From the NCBI GenBank assembly GCA_002722095.1, contig PBKG01000024.1, forward strand, positions 278,165 to 342,164: a stretch of DNA of 64,000 bases. Direction: 5' to 3'. This document shows positions 51,840 to 60,573 of the stretch, piece by piece. Below the pieces are notes generated by a model that saw nothing but the letters and a program-made list of their open reading frames with translations, was not told the origin of the DNA and searched no databases. Numbering within the stretch: position 1 is the stretch's first letter; each line of letters begins with the position of its first letter. Source of the DNA: Rhodospirillaceae bacterium (lineage in GTDB: Bacteria > Pseudomonadota > Alphaproteobacteria > UBA8366). The translations under genes and the position numbers were made by a program.

Positions 51840-52766
51840 ATGCCGACCAACACGCTGAATTCCGCCAACGATAATCCCGTTTGGCGCTCGCTTATGTTCG
51901 TGCCGGTGAATGTGGAGCGCTTCGTGTCGAAGGCGCATACCCGCGGCGCCGATGCCATCCAACTGGATCTCGAAGACAGCGTCGCCATTGCCGACAAGCC
52001 GGACGCCCGCAAGCTTGTTCAGGAAGCGGCGGAAACGGTCGCCCAGGCTGGCGCCGATGTGGTGGTACGCATCAACCAACCGCTCCGAATGGCGATCCCC
52101 GATCTGGAACAATCTGTGTCTCCCCGGGTACAGGCCATCGCGGTTACCAAGGTCGATGGGCCCGGCCACCTCCGCCTGCTTTCCGAGGCAATCGACGAAC
52201 TGGAAGCAGAGCGCGGCATGGAGAACGGGCAAACCAAACTGATCGCGATGGTCGAGACTGCCGAAGCGTTTTTGCGAATTGACCAAATCGCCAAAGCGCA
52301 CCCCCGGGTCGTCGCCATGAGCCTGGGCAGCGAAGATTTCGCCACCTCCATCGGCACCGACCCGATCGCCGAAGTCCTGACCTACCCCAAGCAACACGGC
52401 ATCATCGCCGCGCGGGCCGCCGGCATCACGCCGTTAGGCCTGATCGGTACCGTTGCCGACTATAACGATGTCGACGGCATGCGGGAGACGATCCGCCGGT
52501 CGCGTCGGTTCGGTTTTCAGGGCGCTTCCTGCGTACATCCAAAAATCGTGCCTCTGCTTAACGAGGAATTCCGCCCGACGCCCGAAGAAGTGGCAAACGC
52601 GAAAAAAATCATCGATGCCTTCGAAGAGGCGGTCGCCAACGGCCGTGCCTCGCTCGAGGTGGACGGTAAGATGGTCGATTATCCGGTCGTCTACCGGGCC
52701 GAAAATTTGCTCGCCATCGAGGAAGGCGTCAAAAAGCGTGAGGCGAAGATGGAAGCAGCGTCATAG
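51840..52766 (+). CDS. HpcH/HpaI aldolase-citrate lyase family protein (CitE-like)
   Basis: This 308-residue TIM-barrel lyase begins RSLMFVPVNVERFVSKA, typical of CitE/malyl-CoA lyases, with LDLEDSVA (substrate/metal site), VVRINQP, AMVETAEAF with the metal-binding Glu, and SLGSEDFATSIG with the metal-binding Asp. Relatives cleave malyl-CoA, beta-methylmalyl-CoA or citramalyl-CoA. The C-terminal VHPKIVPLLNEEF is also conserved. CTGGAGGA precedes the ATG. It ends just before the SAM-regulated metZ unit; nothing links it to methionine metabolism. Confidence 0.9.
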   Translation: MPTNTLNSANDNPVWRSLMFVPVNVERFVSKAHTRGADAIQLDLEDSVAIADKPDARKLVQEAAETVAQAGADVVVRINQPLRMAIPDLEQSVSPRVQAIAVTKVDGPGHLRLLSEAIDELEAERGMENGQTKLIAMVETAEAFLRIDQIAKAHPRVVAMSLGSEDFATSIGTDPIAEVLTYPKQHGIIAARAAGITPLGLIGTVADYNDVDGMRETIRRSRRFGFQGASCVHPKIVPLLNEEFRPTPEEVANAKKIIDAFEEAVANGRASLEVDGKMVDYPVVYRAENLLAIEEGVKKREAKMEAAS

Positions 52767-52785
52767 CCACGTTGCACATTCTTTG

Positions 52786-52815
52786 TTGACAGAACCCGCC
52801 GCCCCGCCCTACCGT
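52786..52815 (+). promoter_or_regulatory. Promoter of the metZ riboswitch leader
   Basis: A perfect -35 box TTGACA (52786-52791) is followed after 18 bases by TACCGT (52810-52815) as -10. Transcription would begin near 52821-52823, exactly where the SAM-II aptamer starts, which supports the call. Confidence 0.65.
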
Positions 52816-52823
52816 GCCCTCAA

Positions 52824-52882
52824 CGTGGTGATTTGGCCCGACCGGCTTGCGGCCACGCAAAACAACCTAGCTAAAAGGTCGG
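52824..52882 (+). ncRNA. SAM-II riboswitch aptamer
   Basis: The stretch shows the SAM-II (metA-motif) core: GTGGTGATTTG, then CCGACCGGCTTGCGGCCACG, then AACAACCTAGCTAAAAGG. Stem P1 is CGTGG (52824-52828) with CCACG (52853-52857). The pseudoknot P2 is CCGACC (52838-52843) with GGTCGG (52877-52882), exact complements. The class binds S-adenosylmethionine and represses methionine genes in alphaproteobacteria. It lies 86 bases ahead of metZ, the classical target. Confidence 0.92.
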
Positions 52883-52894
52883 AGTGTCTTCTCG

Positions 52895-52932
52895 AAAGGC
52901 CCTGACCGAACCGGTCGGGGCTTTTGGTTTTT
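52895..52932 (+). terminator. Terminator-like stem downstream of the SAM-II aptamer
   Basis: GCCCTGACC and GGTCGGGGC (about 52899-52919) form a 9-pair stem with a short loop, followed by TTTTGGTTTTT. The P2 strand GGTCGG (52877-52882) can also pair with CTGACC in this stem, so SAM-bound pseudoknot and terminator would form together, while the SAM-free RNA could form an antiterminator. The metZ ribosome-binding site lies further on, at 52956-52962. Confidence 0.7.
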
Positions 52933-52967
52933 GCGGGGCGCGCGCACGTCACGCGAAGGAGGATGAC

Positions 52968-54164
52968 ATGGCTGGCGACGGCAAAAAGGTGGATCCGAAC
53001 TGGCGAACCCAAACCAAGATGGTCCGCGGCGGTCTCGACCGCAGCGAACATAGGGAAACCGCCGAAGCGATGTATGTCACGTCGGGCTTCGTTTACGACA
53101 ATGCCGAGGACGCGGAAGCCGCCTTCAAGGGCGAGACCGATCGCTTCATCTATACTCGCTACGGCAATCCTACCGTGGCTGCGTTTCAGGACCGGATGTG
53201 TCTGCTCGAAGGAGCCGAAAGCTGCACCGCAACGTCGAGCGGCATGTCGGCGGTGTTCAATTCGCTATTAGCCCTGGTGAAAGCGGGCGATCGCGTGGTT
53301 TCATCCCGCGCCCTGTTCGGCTCCTGCGATTACATCGTCGCCGAGATTTTACCCCGCTTCGGCGTCGAGACCGAATTCGTCGACGGCACCGATCTGGAGC
53401 AATGGGAGCAAGCGCTCTCGAAGCCGACCCAAGCGGTGTTTCTCGAAACCCCGTCGAACCCGACGCTCGAGATCATCGATCTCGAACGGGTCGCAGAAAT
53501 GACCCACGCCGCCGGCGGACAACTGATCGTCGACAATGTGGTGGCGACCCCGGTGTTGCAAAAACCGCTCGAACTCGGCGCCGATATCGTCGTCTATTCG
53601 GCGACCAAACATATCGACGGACAAGGACGGGCGCTGGCCGGCGCCATTTTGGGCACCCAGACCTACTATGAAGAATGTCTTCAGCCGTTCATTCGCCATA
53701 CCGGCCCGTCCTGCAGTCCTTTCAACGCCTGGCTGATGTTGAAGGGATTGGAAACGTTGGACCTTCGCGTCGAACGCCATTGCCGGAACACGATTGAAAT
53801 TGCGCACTGGCTCGAAGATCAAAAGGGCATCACGCGCGTCATCTATCCGGGCCTCGAAAGCCATCCTCAGCATGCTTTGGCGAAGAAACAGATGCGAGAT
53901 TTCGGCTCGGTCGTTTCCTTCGAACTCGAAGGAGGCAAGGAAAAGGCATTCTCGGTGCTGAACGCTTTCAAGGTGATCGATATCTCGAATAATCTCGGCG
54001 ACACCAAGAGCATCACCACCCACCCGGCGACGACGACCCATCAACGGCTGACGCCCGAAGGGCGCGAAGCGCTCGGCATTTCCGACGGGCTGGTAAGGCT
54101 CTCGGTCGGCTTGGAAGACGTGGAGGATATCAAAGACGATCTGGCCCAGGCTTTGAAGGCCTGA
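52968..54164 (+). CDS. metZ: O-succinylhomoserine sulfhydrylase
   Basis: This 398-residue PLP enzyme of the Cys/Met-metabolism family makes homocysteine from O-succinylhomoserine and sulfide. The PLP lysine is K214 in YSATKHIDGQG and the pyridine-binding Asp D189 in IVDNVVATP; RYGNPT (64-69) and SSGMSA (90-95) are conserved. HIDGQGR after the lysine is typical of MetZ rather than MetB/MetC. The ATG at 52968 follows AAGGAGG; the longer frame starting at GTG 52884 begins inside the riboswitch region and is rejected. SAM-II control upstream supports the assignment. Confidence 0.95.
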   Translation: MAGDGKKVDPNWRTQTKMVRGGLDRSEHRETAEAMYVTSGFVYDNAEDAEAAFKGETDRFIYTRYGNPTVAAFQDRMCLLEGAESCTATSSGMSAVFNSLLALVKAGDRVVSSRALFGSCDYIVAEILPRFGVETEFVDGTDLEQWEQALSKPTQAVFLETPSNPTLEIIDLERVAEMTHAAGGQLIVDNVVATPVLQKPLELGADIVVYSATKHIDGQGRALAGAILGTQTYYEECLQPFIRHTGPSCSPFNAWLMLKGLETLDLRVERHCRNTIEIAHWLEDQKGITRVIYPGLESHPQHALAKKQMRDFGSVVSFELEGGKEKAFSVLNAFKVIDISNNLGDTKSITTHPATTTHQRLTPEGREALGISDGLVRLSVGLEDVEDIKDDLAQALKA

Positions 54165-54225
54165 GCACTGGAACTTTGGCTTCTCGCGCCTATTTCTATA
54201 GGTAGTCAACTGATTGGAGCGCCCC

Positions 54226-54840
54226 ATGACCCGCGTTGTGAAATTTCTGCTCTTTTTCCTCTCCTCGGTCGGCATGACGAATACCGCCCTTGCCGAACGT
54301 GCCGTCGTCGGCGACGCCGCACCGGCCTTCACCGGCACCGATGCTGACGGCAAACCTCATAATCTCGCCGCTTACCGCGGGAAAACCGTGGTGCTGGAAT
54401 GGACCAACCATGATTGCCCCTTCGTCGGCAAACATTACGACTCCGGGAACATGCAAAAGCTGCAACGCCGGGCGGTGAAAGACGGCGTGGTCTGGCTGTC
54501 GATCGTTTCCTCGGCACCGGGGACCCAGGGACATGTGAGTCCCGACGAAGCGAAGGAGATCAGCGCCAGCGATAAGGCTGCCCACACGGCGAAAATTCTC
54601 GATCCCAGCGGCAAGATCGGCCGGCTCTATGGCGCCACTACGACGCCGCATATGTATATCATCAAACCCAATGGCAAACTTGCCTATGCGGGCGCGATAG
54701 ACAGCGAGCCGGGCTGGGATGAATCCGAGATCGCCGGTGCAACGAATTACGTCACCATGGCTCTAAAGGCGGTCAAAGCCGGTAAAGCGCCGAACCCGTC
54801 TAGCACCAGACCCTATGGATGTTCGGTGAAATACGATTAA
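54226..54840 (+). CDS. Secreted thioredoxin-fold (AhpC/TSA-type redoxin) protein
   Basis: From the ATG at 54226 (GGAG ahead) the protein has 204 residues with a signal peptide (hydrophobic core 5-19, cleavage near ALA-E24). The redoxin domain has VVLEWTNHDCPFVGKHY with a single active-site C64, and TTTPHMYIIKPNG carries the cis-Pro. With only one cysteine in the active site it resembles the 1-Cys 'thioredoxin family protein' group, which often has an extra C-terminal Cys (here in PYGCSVKYD). It would work in the periplasm. It follows metZ by 61 bases. Confidence 0.85.
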   Translation: MTRVVKFLLFFLSSVGMTNTALAERAVVGDAAPAFTGTDADGKPHNLAAYRGKTVVLEWTNHDCPFVGKHYDSGNMQKLQRRAVKDGVVWLSIVSSAPGTQGHVSPDEAKEISASDKAAHTAKILDPSGKIGRLYGATTTPHMYIIKPNGKLAYAGAIDSEPGWDESEIAGATNYVTMALKAVKAGKAPNPSSTRPYGCSVKYD

Positions 54841-54847
54841 AGTGGCG

Positions 54848-54870
54848 CCTCGAGTGACTTCCACTCGGGG
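54848..54870 (+). promoter_or_regulatory. Hairpin overlapping the ribosome-binding site of the enolase-superfamily gene
   Basis: CCTCGAGTG and CACTCGGGG form nine pairs (one G-T) with loop ACTTC. The 3' arm shares its last four G residues with the Shine-Dalgarno GGGGAGGA (54867-54874). It has no U-run, so it is not a terminator. It may limit translation of the downstream gene or mark an mRNA processing site. Confidence 0.45.
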
Positions 54871-54878
54871 AGGACTTT

Positions 54879-55961
54879 ATGATGATCGACCGCATTACGC
54901 TAACCCACGCACAAATTCCGCTCGTGGTGCCCTACAAGATTTCGCAAAAAACCTTTCATCATTTCGACCCCTATATCGTCGAGGTCACAGATCGCGACGG
55001 TAAGACCGGATTCGGCGAAGGACATATTTCGCCGGGCTATAGTTTCGAGACGATGGAAGGCGGCTGGGAGTTTTGCCGTGCGTGGTGCGAGAAGATCATC
55101 GGCATGGATCCAACCGACGCCCATCGGGATGTTCTGGCCGTAAGCGCCGAGTATCCGACCGCCTCCTCGGCGATACTTGGCGCACTCGAAATGCTTATGG
55201 GTCACTCGCTTCTGGATATCGAAGAGGAAACCCGCCTGCCCCTGCTCGACCCGGTGCATGAAATGGATTTGGAGAAAATTCCGGCCGAGATCGATGAACT
55301 CGCGGAAAAAGGATTCAAAACTCTAAAGGTCAAGGTCGGCTTCGACGTGGACGAGGATTTGCAGAGAGTAACGGTGATCCAAGATGCGATCGACGGCAAG
55401 GGCATTCAGATTCGCCTGGACGCCAATCGCAACTTCGATGCGGACCAGGGTTGCCGCTTCGGTGCCGCCCTCGACCCAACCAATATCATGCTGTTCGAAC
55501 AGCCCTGCGGCTCAGCCGATTGGGAGGCCAACGCCGCGGTCGCCAAGGTGTCCACGGTGCCTGTGATGATGGATGAATCGATTTACGGCATGGAGGATAT
55601 CGACAAATCGGCCGCCATGGAGGGGGTCGGATTCGTCAAGCTGAAGCTAAAGAAGTTTCCGGCCATGGATATGCTTAAAGACGGGCTGGACCGCATCCGC
55701 GACAAGGGCCTGACCCCTGTCCTCGGCGACGGCACGTCTACCGATATCCAGTGCTGGATGGAAGCGTGCGTGGCCCGGGCCACCATCGACAACGCAGGGG
55801 AGAATAACGGTTTCCTGAAACTCACCCATCCGGTGTTCGAGGAACAACTGCCCTTCGATAATGGCGATATCGTGATGCCAAAAGGCTACCGGCCAGCGCT
55901 GAATCACGGCGTAATCGACGCGCACTTGGTGAAATCGGAGAGCTTCTCCGCGCAATCGTAA
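54879..55961 (+). CDS. Mandelate racemase/muconate lactonizing enzyme family protein
   Basis: This 360-residue enolase-superfamily enzyme has an N-terminal cap and a barrel with catalytic lysines K150-x-K152 (LKVKVGF) and K256 in VKLKLKK, and metal ligands D181 (RLDANRNF), E207 (LFEQPC) and D232 (MMDES). This KxK...K layout is the MLE/dipeptide-epimerase/o-succinylbenzoate-synthase subgroup. Specificity loops (PYKISQKTFHHFDPYIVEV) match none that I can name. Two adjacent ATGs (54879, 54882) are possible starts. It converges with the acyl-CoA synthetase gene 8 bases away. Confidence 0.88.
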   Translation: MMIDRITLTHAQIPLVVPYKISQKTFHHFDPYIVEVTDRDGKTGFGEGHISPGYSFETMEGGWEFCRAWCEKIIGMDPTDAHRDVLAVSAEYPTASSAILGALEMLMGHSLLDIEEETRLPLLDPVHEMDLEKIPAEIDELAEKGFKTLKVKVGFDVDEDLQRVTVIQDAIDGKGIQIRLDANRNFDADQGCRFGAALDPTNIMLFEQPCGSADWEANAAVAKVSTVPVMMDESIYGMEDIDKSAAMEGVGFVKLKLKKFPAMDMLKDGLDRIRDKGLTPVLGDGTSTDIQCWMEACVARATIDNAGENNGFLKLTHPVFEEQLPFDNGDIVMPKGYRPALNHGVIDAHLVKSESFSAQS

Positions 55962-55969
55962 ACTGGCGC

Positions 55970-58150
55970 CTAATCGGCGAGATGACTAACCCGGAACTGC
56001 TCCACATGTTTGAGAGCTTCCAACGCGACGGCGATATTACTGAGCTCGGCAAAGACCGGAATACCTGCCTCCAAAGCCATATCGGTATATTTTTTCTTAC
56101 TCGCTTCGACATTGGGGTTACCGTCGGAGCGAAGCGCCAATAGGAAATGCGCCTGTCCGGGATAGGCCTTCTGGATGCGCAGTGCGGCACCGATCAGATT
56201 TTCCAGCGGATCGACGGGACCTCGTCCGACAAAAGCGGCGAGATTCAAATGCATCGCCACCGCATCTGGTTTGAAATGGGTGTACACCGCATCTAGTACC
56301 TTCTCCGCGATCAGGCCGTCCTCCTGCTGCAGTGTGCCCACCGGCGCGTCGACCGGATTGGCGATCGAGGTTCCAGGTGGCATGTTCAAATCGGCCAGCG
56401 CCTGCACCGCATCTTCATCGAACGGTTCCACCGATAAACCGTGCCGGGCGAAGAAGTCCGTCGCCAGCACGCTGGTGCCGCCGCCGTTGCCAAACATGGC
56501 GATACGGTTGGTCGGCCGGTCGGCACGCGGCGTCAGGATTTGCAGCGCCATCAGGCAATCGAGGAAATCATCGAGCGTATCCGCCAGGATGCAGCCGGTC
56601 TGTTGGGTTAGCGCCTCCCAAACCCGCTCGTTGCCCGCAAGCGACCCCGTGTGCGAGGCGGCGGCCTTGCGCCCTTCGTCCGTACGCCCACCCTTCAGCA
56701 CCACCACCGGCTTCTTGCCCTTGGCCCGGTGCAGAAGCTCGAAGAAACGCCGCCCATCCTGGACCCCTTCGAGATAAAGGCCGACCACGCGGGTTTGCTC
56801 GTCGGCGAGATAGAACTCGAGCACGTCATTGGGATTGATATCGGCGCAATTGCCCACCGTCACCAGGCCGCTGTAGGCGATGCCACGCATCTGCCCGCGC
56901 TTGACGATATCGGTACCGAGCCCGCCGGACTGACTGATGACACCCACATGCCCGACCGTATTGGGCGCGTTCTCGGGGAAAGTGAGCTTACCGCGCGGTG
57001 AATAGGTGCCGAGACAGTTGGGGCCGATAGCCCGGCACCCGCCGGCCTGCGCCGCATCGACCAACGCCTGCTGCAACGCTATGCCCTCCTCGACTTCGCC
57101 GAAGCCGCTCGAAATTACCTGTGCGTAGGCAACGCGTCCCTTCGCCGCCTCGACCAGCGGCGGCACCGCGCCGGAGCCGATGGCGATATAGGCGAAATCC
57201 ACTGGTTTCGGCGTTTCGCCGAGCGACGGGTAGGCTTTCAATCCGTCGACTTCGTCCGCCTTCGGATGAATGGGATAAATATCGCCTTCGAATCCAAATT
57301 CCGTTACTCGGCGGATAAAGGTATTGGCAATGGTGTGGCCGGTCGCCGACGCGCCGATAACGGCGACGGTTTCTGGTTCGAACAAGGGACGGAAGCGTTC
57401 CTTGACCTCATCATCGGAAAGCGGCGCCTGTGCTGGTTTAGCCGCCGGTTCGTCGGCGAGGATAAAGCGCGCATCGACGGCGACCGCGCCTTTCTCGGAA
57501 ACGATCAGCGGATTTATATCCGCTTCGGCGATATCGTCGGCGAGTTCGGTCAACAAACCATTGTCGCCACCCACCTTCAACAAAACGTCGATGATTGCTT
57601 GCCGGTCGACCGCCGCTTGGCCCCGCGCGCCGTCGAGAAGGGCTGAGCCTTTAAGTTCGTCCAACATTTGGCCTGCATCGGCGGCACTAATGGGGCAGAC
57701 CCGAAAGGCCACGTCGGCAAGCACTTCGACGAAAATACCGCCCAAGCCCACCATGATCAGCGGGCCGAATTGCGGGTCGCGCACGCCGCCAACGACGAGC
57801 TCCTGACCGGCCGGCGCCATCTCTTCGATCAGATATCCTTCCACATTGGCTTTTTTGATCGCCGGCTTTTCAGCCATCTCGGCAATTGCCACAGCGACCG
57901 CCTCCGCGTCCTCGAGACCAACGGCAACGCCGCCCGCATCGCTCTTATGGAGGATATCCGGCGAGACCACCTTGACCACGAGTGGAAACGCCAATCCCTT
58001 TACCGCATCCGCAGAGGCGTCGGCATCGGCGACGACCACCGTCTTCGGCACCGAAATGCCGTATTCGGCGAGTAGTTTCTTGCCGCTCTCTTCGTCGAGC
58101 GCAGCCCGTTTCGCCGCCTTGGCGGCGGCTATGATTGCATTTTCCGTCAT
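55970..58150 (-). CDS. ADP-forming acyl-CoA synthetase (single-chain, ATP-grasp first)
   Basis: This 726-residue protein links the parts of an NDP-forming acyl-CoA synthetase in a permuted order. The ATP-grasp domain comes first (residues 1-235, with VVKVVSPDILHKSDAGGV at 58-75), then the CoA-binding domain (from 255, VAVIGAS) and the ligase domain (from 400, ISQSGGLG). The phosphohistidine is H500 in AAASHTGSLAG. Such enzymes interconvert acyl-CoA and acid plus ATP. It starts 8 bases after the carboxyltransferase gene and ends the long leftward run that begins with cobN. The acyl substrate is unknown. Confidence 0.9.
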   Translation of the reverse strand: MTENAIIAAAKAAKRAALDEESGKKLLAEYGISVPKTVVVADADASADAVKGLAFPLVVKVVSPDILHKSDAGGVAVGLEDAEAVAVAIAEMAEKPAIKKANVEGYLIEEMAPAGQELVVGGVRDPQFGPLIMVGLGGIFVEVLADVAFRVCPISAADAGQMLDELKGSALLDGARGQAAVDRQAIIDVLLKVGGDNGLLTELADDIAEADINPLIVSEKGAVAVDARFILADEPAAKPAQAPLSDDEVKERFRPLFEPETVAVIGASATGHTIANTFIRRVTEFGFEGDIYPIHPKADEVDGLKAYPSLGETPKPVDFAYIAIGSGAVPPLVEAAKGRVAYAQVISSGFGEVEEGIALQQALVDAAQAGGCRAIGPNCLGTYSPRGKLTFPENAPNTVGHVGVISQSGGLGTDIVKRGQMRGIAYSGLVTVGNCADINPNDVLEFYLADEQTRVVGLYLEGVQDGRRFFELLHRAKGKKPVVVLKGGRTDEGRKAAASHTGSLAGNERVWEALTQQTGCILADTLDDFLDCLMALQILTPRADRPTNRIAMFGNGGGTSVLATDFFARHGLSVEPFDEDAVQALADLNMPPGTSIANPVDAPVGTLQQEDGLIAEKVLDAVYTHFKPDAVAMHLNLAAFVGRGPVDPLENLIGAALRIQKAYPGQAHFLLALRSDGNPNVEASKKKYTDMALEAGIPVFAELSNIAVALEALKHVEQFRVSHLAD

Positions 58151-58158
58151 GTTCGAAC

Positions 58159-59709
58159 TCAGTAGCTGGTGGGCCAGGTCTGCATCAAATGCTTCCCGAC
58201 ACCATTGGTTTTACGTAGCTGGTAGACATCCAGCATGCGGATCAGATAATCGCGGGTTTCTTCCGGCTTGATAATGTCCTGGACCGCGTAGATGGACGCC
58301 ATGTCCCAGGGCTCGATATCCTGCTGGATTTTCGCCAAGGCCTCGTCATAGCCGTCTTCGCCATCCTTGACGCCGTGGACGATGCGAGTGGCAAAGCGCG
58401 GATCCATGAAACTCACTTCCGCGCTCGGCCAGGCAACCAGATCATCCGAATGGCGGCCGCCGCCCATCGCCACATATGCCCGGCCATAGCTCTTACGCAT
58501 GATCACGGTCAATGTCGGCACGGTCAGTAAGCAGGTGGAATTCATGAAGTTCATGATCCGCCCCGGTGCGCGTTTCTTTTCCGCCTCGACGCCGATGATG
58601 AAGCCCGGCGTATCGACGAATTTGACGATTGGAATGTTGAAGGAATCGCACATTACCTGGAAGTCGGTGCACTTCTCGCAGGCGTCTGTATCCATCGCCC
58701 CGCCACGGTGGAGCGGATTGTTGGCGATAACGCCGACTACCCTGCCGCCGAGCCGCGCGAGCGTGGTCACCACCGCCTTGCCGAAACGACGTTTCAACTC
58801 AAAACAGCTATCCTTGTCGACGATGGCCTCGACAACCTTACGCACGTCGTAAACCTGGCTTCGCTTTTCGGGAATGATCTTGGAGATATTCTTCATCTCC
58901 TTTCCCGACCCCTTGGCCATCTCGGCTTCCGGTGGCGCTTCCATATTGTGCGACGGCATATAGCTCAAAAATTTGCGCACCGCGTCGAGTGCCTCTTCGT
59001 CGGTATCGACGATCATATCCACAAGCCCGGTGGTATCCGCATGAAGACGCCACCCGCCGAGTTCCTCCAGGTCGACTTCTGCGTGAATGGCCATCGAAAT
59101 CAGCCGCGGGCTCGAGACCGCCATGGTCGAGCCTTTACGCATAACTGCGAAGTCCGAACAGCAACTAAGCCAAGCCGATGATCCGAACGAGTAGCCAAGC
59201 GCGGCCGCGCACCAGGGCGTATCACGCATGCGCTGAAACTGGGTGATGTCGTTGCCCAGCAGCGCGCCCATGCCTTTCGAACCCATGGCGTCGGGCAGGC
59301 GGGCGCCGGTGGATTCGCCGACGAAGATCACGGGCATGCCGCAATCGGTGCCGTATTTCCGGATGTGTCCGACTTTCTTGGAATTGGTGGCGCTGGTGGA
59401 TGAACCTTTGACGGTGAAGTCATTGACGCTGACCGACACCTCGCGCCCGTCGATCTTGCCGAAACCGCAGACCTTACCGTCCGCCGGTGTTTTTTCCTTA
59501 TCCGCGGCATAAACGCTCGATTGACCGAGCAAACCGGTTTCGATGAACGAGCCGTCGTCGAGCAAATAATCCATCCGCTCGCGGGCATTCAACACGCCTT
59601 GGTCCTTGCGTTTTGCCAGCTTCTCAGGCCCGCCCATGCCAAGCGCTTTTTCGCGCTTCGCGTCGAGGTCTTTGCTTAACTCGTCGAGGCTTTTTTCGTG
59701 CTCGCTCAT
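58159..59709 (-). CDS. Acyl-CoA carboxylase carboxyltransferase subunit
   Basis: From the ATG at 59709, with GGGGGGGA ahead, it has 516 residues; a TTG at 59721 is the longer alternative. It has both crotonase-like halves of a carboxyltransferase: GARLPDAMGSKGMGALLG in the first and DTPGFIIGVEAEKKRAPGRIMNF in the second. Relatives are the beta subunits of propionyl-, methylcrotonyl- and geranyl-CoA carboxylases. No biotin carboxylase or biotin carrier gene is nearby, so it needs a partner encoded elsewhere. The SMAIHAEVDLEELGGWRLHAD segment fits acyl-CoA rather than acetyl-CoA carboxylases. Confidence 0.88.
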   Translation of the reverse strand: MSEHEKSLDELSKDLDAKREKALGMGGPEKLAKRKDQGVLNARERMDYLLDDGSFIETGLLGQSSVYAADKEKTPADGKVCGFGKIDGREVSVSVNDFTVKGSSTSATNSKKVGHIRKYGTDCGMPVIFVGESTGARLPDAMGSKGMGALLGNDITQFQRMRDTPWCAAALGYSFGSSAWLSCCSDFAVMRKGSTMAVSSPRLISMAIHAEVDLEELGGWRLHADTTGLVDMIVDTDEEALDAVRKFLSYMPSHNMEAPPEAEMAKGSGKEMKNISKIIPEKRSQVYDVRKVVEAIVDKDSCFELKRRFGKAVVTTLARLGGRVVGVIANNPLHRGGAMDTDACEKCTDFQVMCDSFNIPIVKFVDTPGFIIGVEAEKKRAPGRIMNFMNSTCLLTVPTLTVIMRKSYGRAYVAMGGGRHSDDLVAWPSAEVSFMDPRFATRIVHGVKDGEDGYDEALAKIQQDIEPWDMASIYAVQDIIKPEETRDYLIRMLDVYQLRKTNGVGKHLMQTWPTSY

Positions 59710-59797
59710 ATTCCCCCCCAATTATTGGGCTTTTGATTGGACGCCCGGATCATGCACTTGAAATTCTATCCGTCAACGGCTGCGTTGCCGCAGCACC

Positions 59798-60562
59798 CTA
59801 CGGTAAGTAGTAGCCGCCATTGACGTGAATGGTTTGGCCGGTGACGTAGGATGCTTCCGGCAGGCACAAATATCTAATCATGCTTGCCGGCTCTTCGGCC
59901 CGTCCCTCGCGACCCCAGATCGGTTTTCCGCCGCTGGGATGGGGGATACGGGTATCCCGTGACGTGCCCTGCGCCGTATCGATGGTTCCGGGAACGACGC
60001 AATTGACCCGAATTTGTTGGCTTGCGAGTTCCACCGCCAGCCCCTTGGTAAAACCGACGATTCCGGCTTTGGCCGCGGTGACGTGGCAACGCTCGATATG
60101 ACCCTGATGCCCCGAAACGCCACCCATATTGATGATTGCTCCGCCGCCGGCGGAAATCATGTGCGGCACCGCCGCGTGCGCGCACAGAAAAGCGCCTTCC
60201 AAAATCACCCGGTGCGCATCGCGCCACCGTTCGAGGGTCATCTCCGCAAACGGAAAGTGGCGACGCACAGCGGCACTATTTACGAGAATATCGAGCCCGC
60301 CCAATTCACCAACCGCTTCGGCGACGAATGCTTGCACTTGATCCTCTTCGCGAACGTCCATCAACCGGTGAAAGCAGCGGCTGCCCTGCGCCTCCACCAA
60401 TCGGGCCGTTTCCGCCAAATCATCGGCGCTTTGCAATGTACAGATGGCGAGGTCCGCACCTTCTTCGGCCATCATCACCGCCGCTTCCCGCGCGATATTG
60501 TTTGCGGCGCCAGTGATCATTGCCACTTTGCCGGCGAGCTTGCCTTTGCCTTGGTCAGCCAT
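59798..60562 (-). CDS. SDR-family protein lacking catalytic Ser and Tyr
   Basis: From the ATG at 60562 (GAGGAG ahead) it has 254 residues and an SDR shape: VAMITGAANN, LVNSAAV, the AAKAGIVGFTKGLAVELA helix and IRVNCVVPGTIDT. The functional residues have changed. The TGxxxGxG loop reads TGAANNIA (17-24), the catalytic Ser position reads NMGGVSG, and the YxxxK motif reads V161-T-A-A-K165, so Tyr is gone while Lys stays. The reading was checked on the bases at about 60060-60100. It may bind a dinucleotide or CoA ester without reducing it, or use another mechanism. It lies 11 bases after the nitroreductase gene. Confidence 0.82.
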   Translation of the reverse strand: MADQGKGKLAGKVAMITGAANNIAREAAVMMAEEGADLAICTLQSADDLAETARLVEAQGSRCFHRLMDVREEDQVQAFVAEAVGELGGLDILVNSAAVRRHFPFAEMTLERWRDAHRVILEGAFLCAHAAVPHMISAGGGAIINMGGVSGHQGHIERCHVTAAKAGIVGFTKGLAVELASQQIRVNCVVPGTIDTAQGTSRDTRIPHPSGGKPIWGREGRAEEPASMIRYLCLPEASYVTGQTIHVNGGYYLP

Positions 60563-60573
60563 TCTCTTTCTCC

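Noticed and set aside
50786..51874. Plus-strand frame of about 362 codons opposite rfbB
   Set aside because: It mirrors the codon structure of rfbB and shows no domain pattern.
53349..54353. Minus-strand frame of about 334 codons opposite metZ
   Set aside because: It is antisense to metZ, which has complete PLP-enzyme motifs and riboswitch control.
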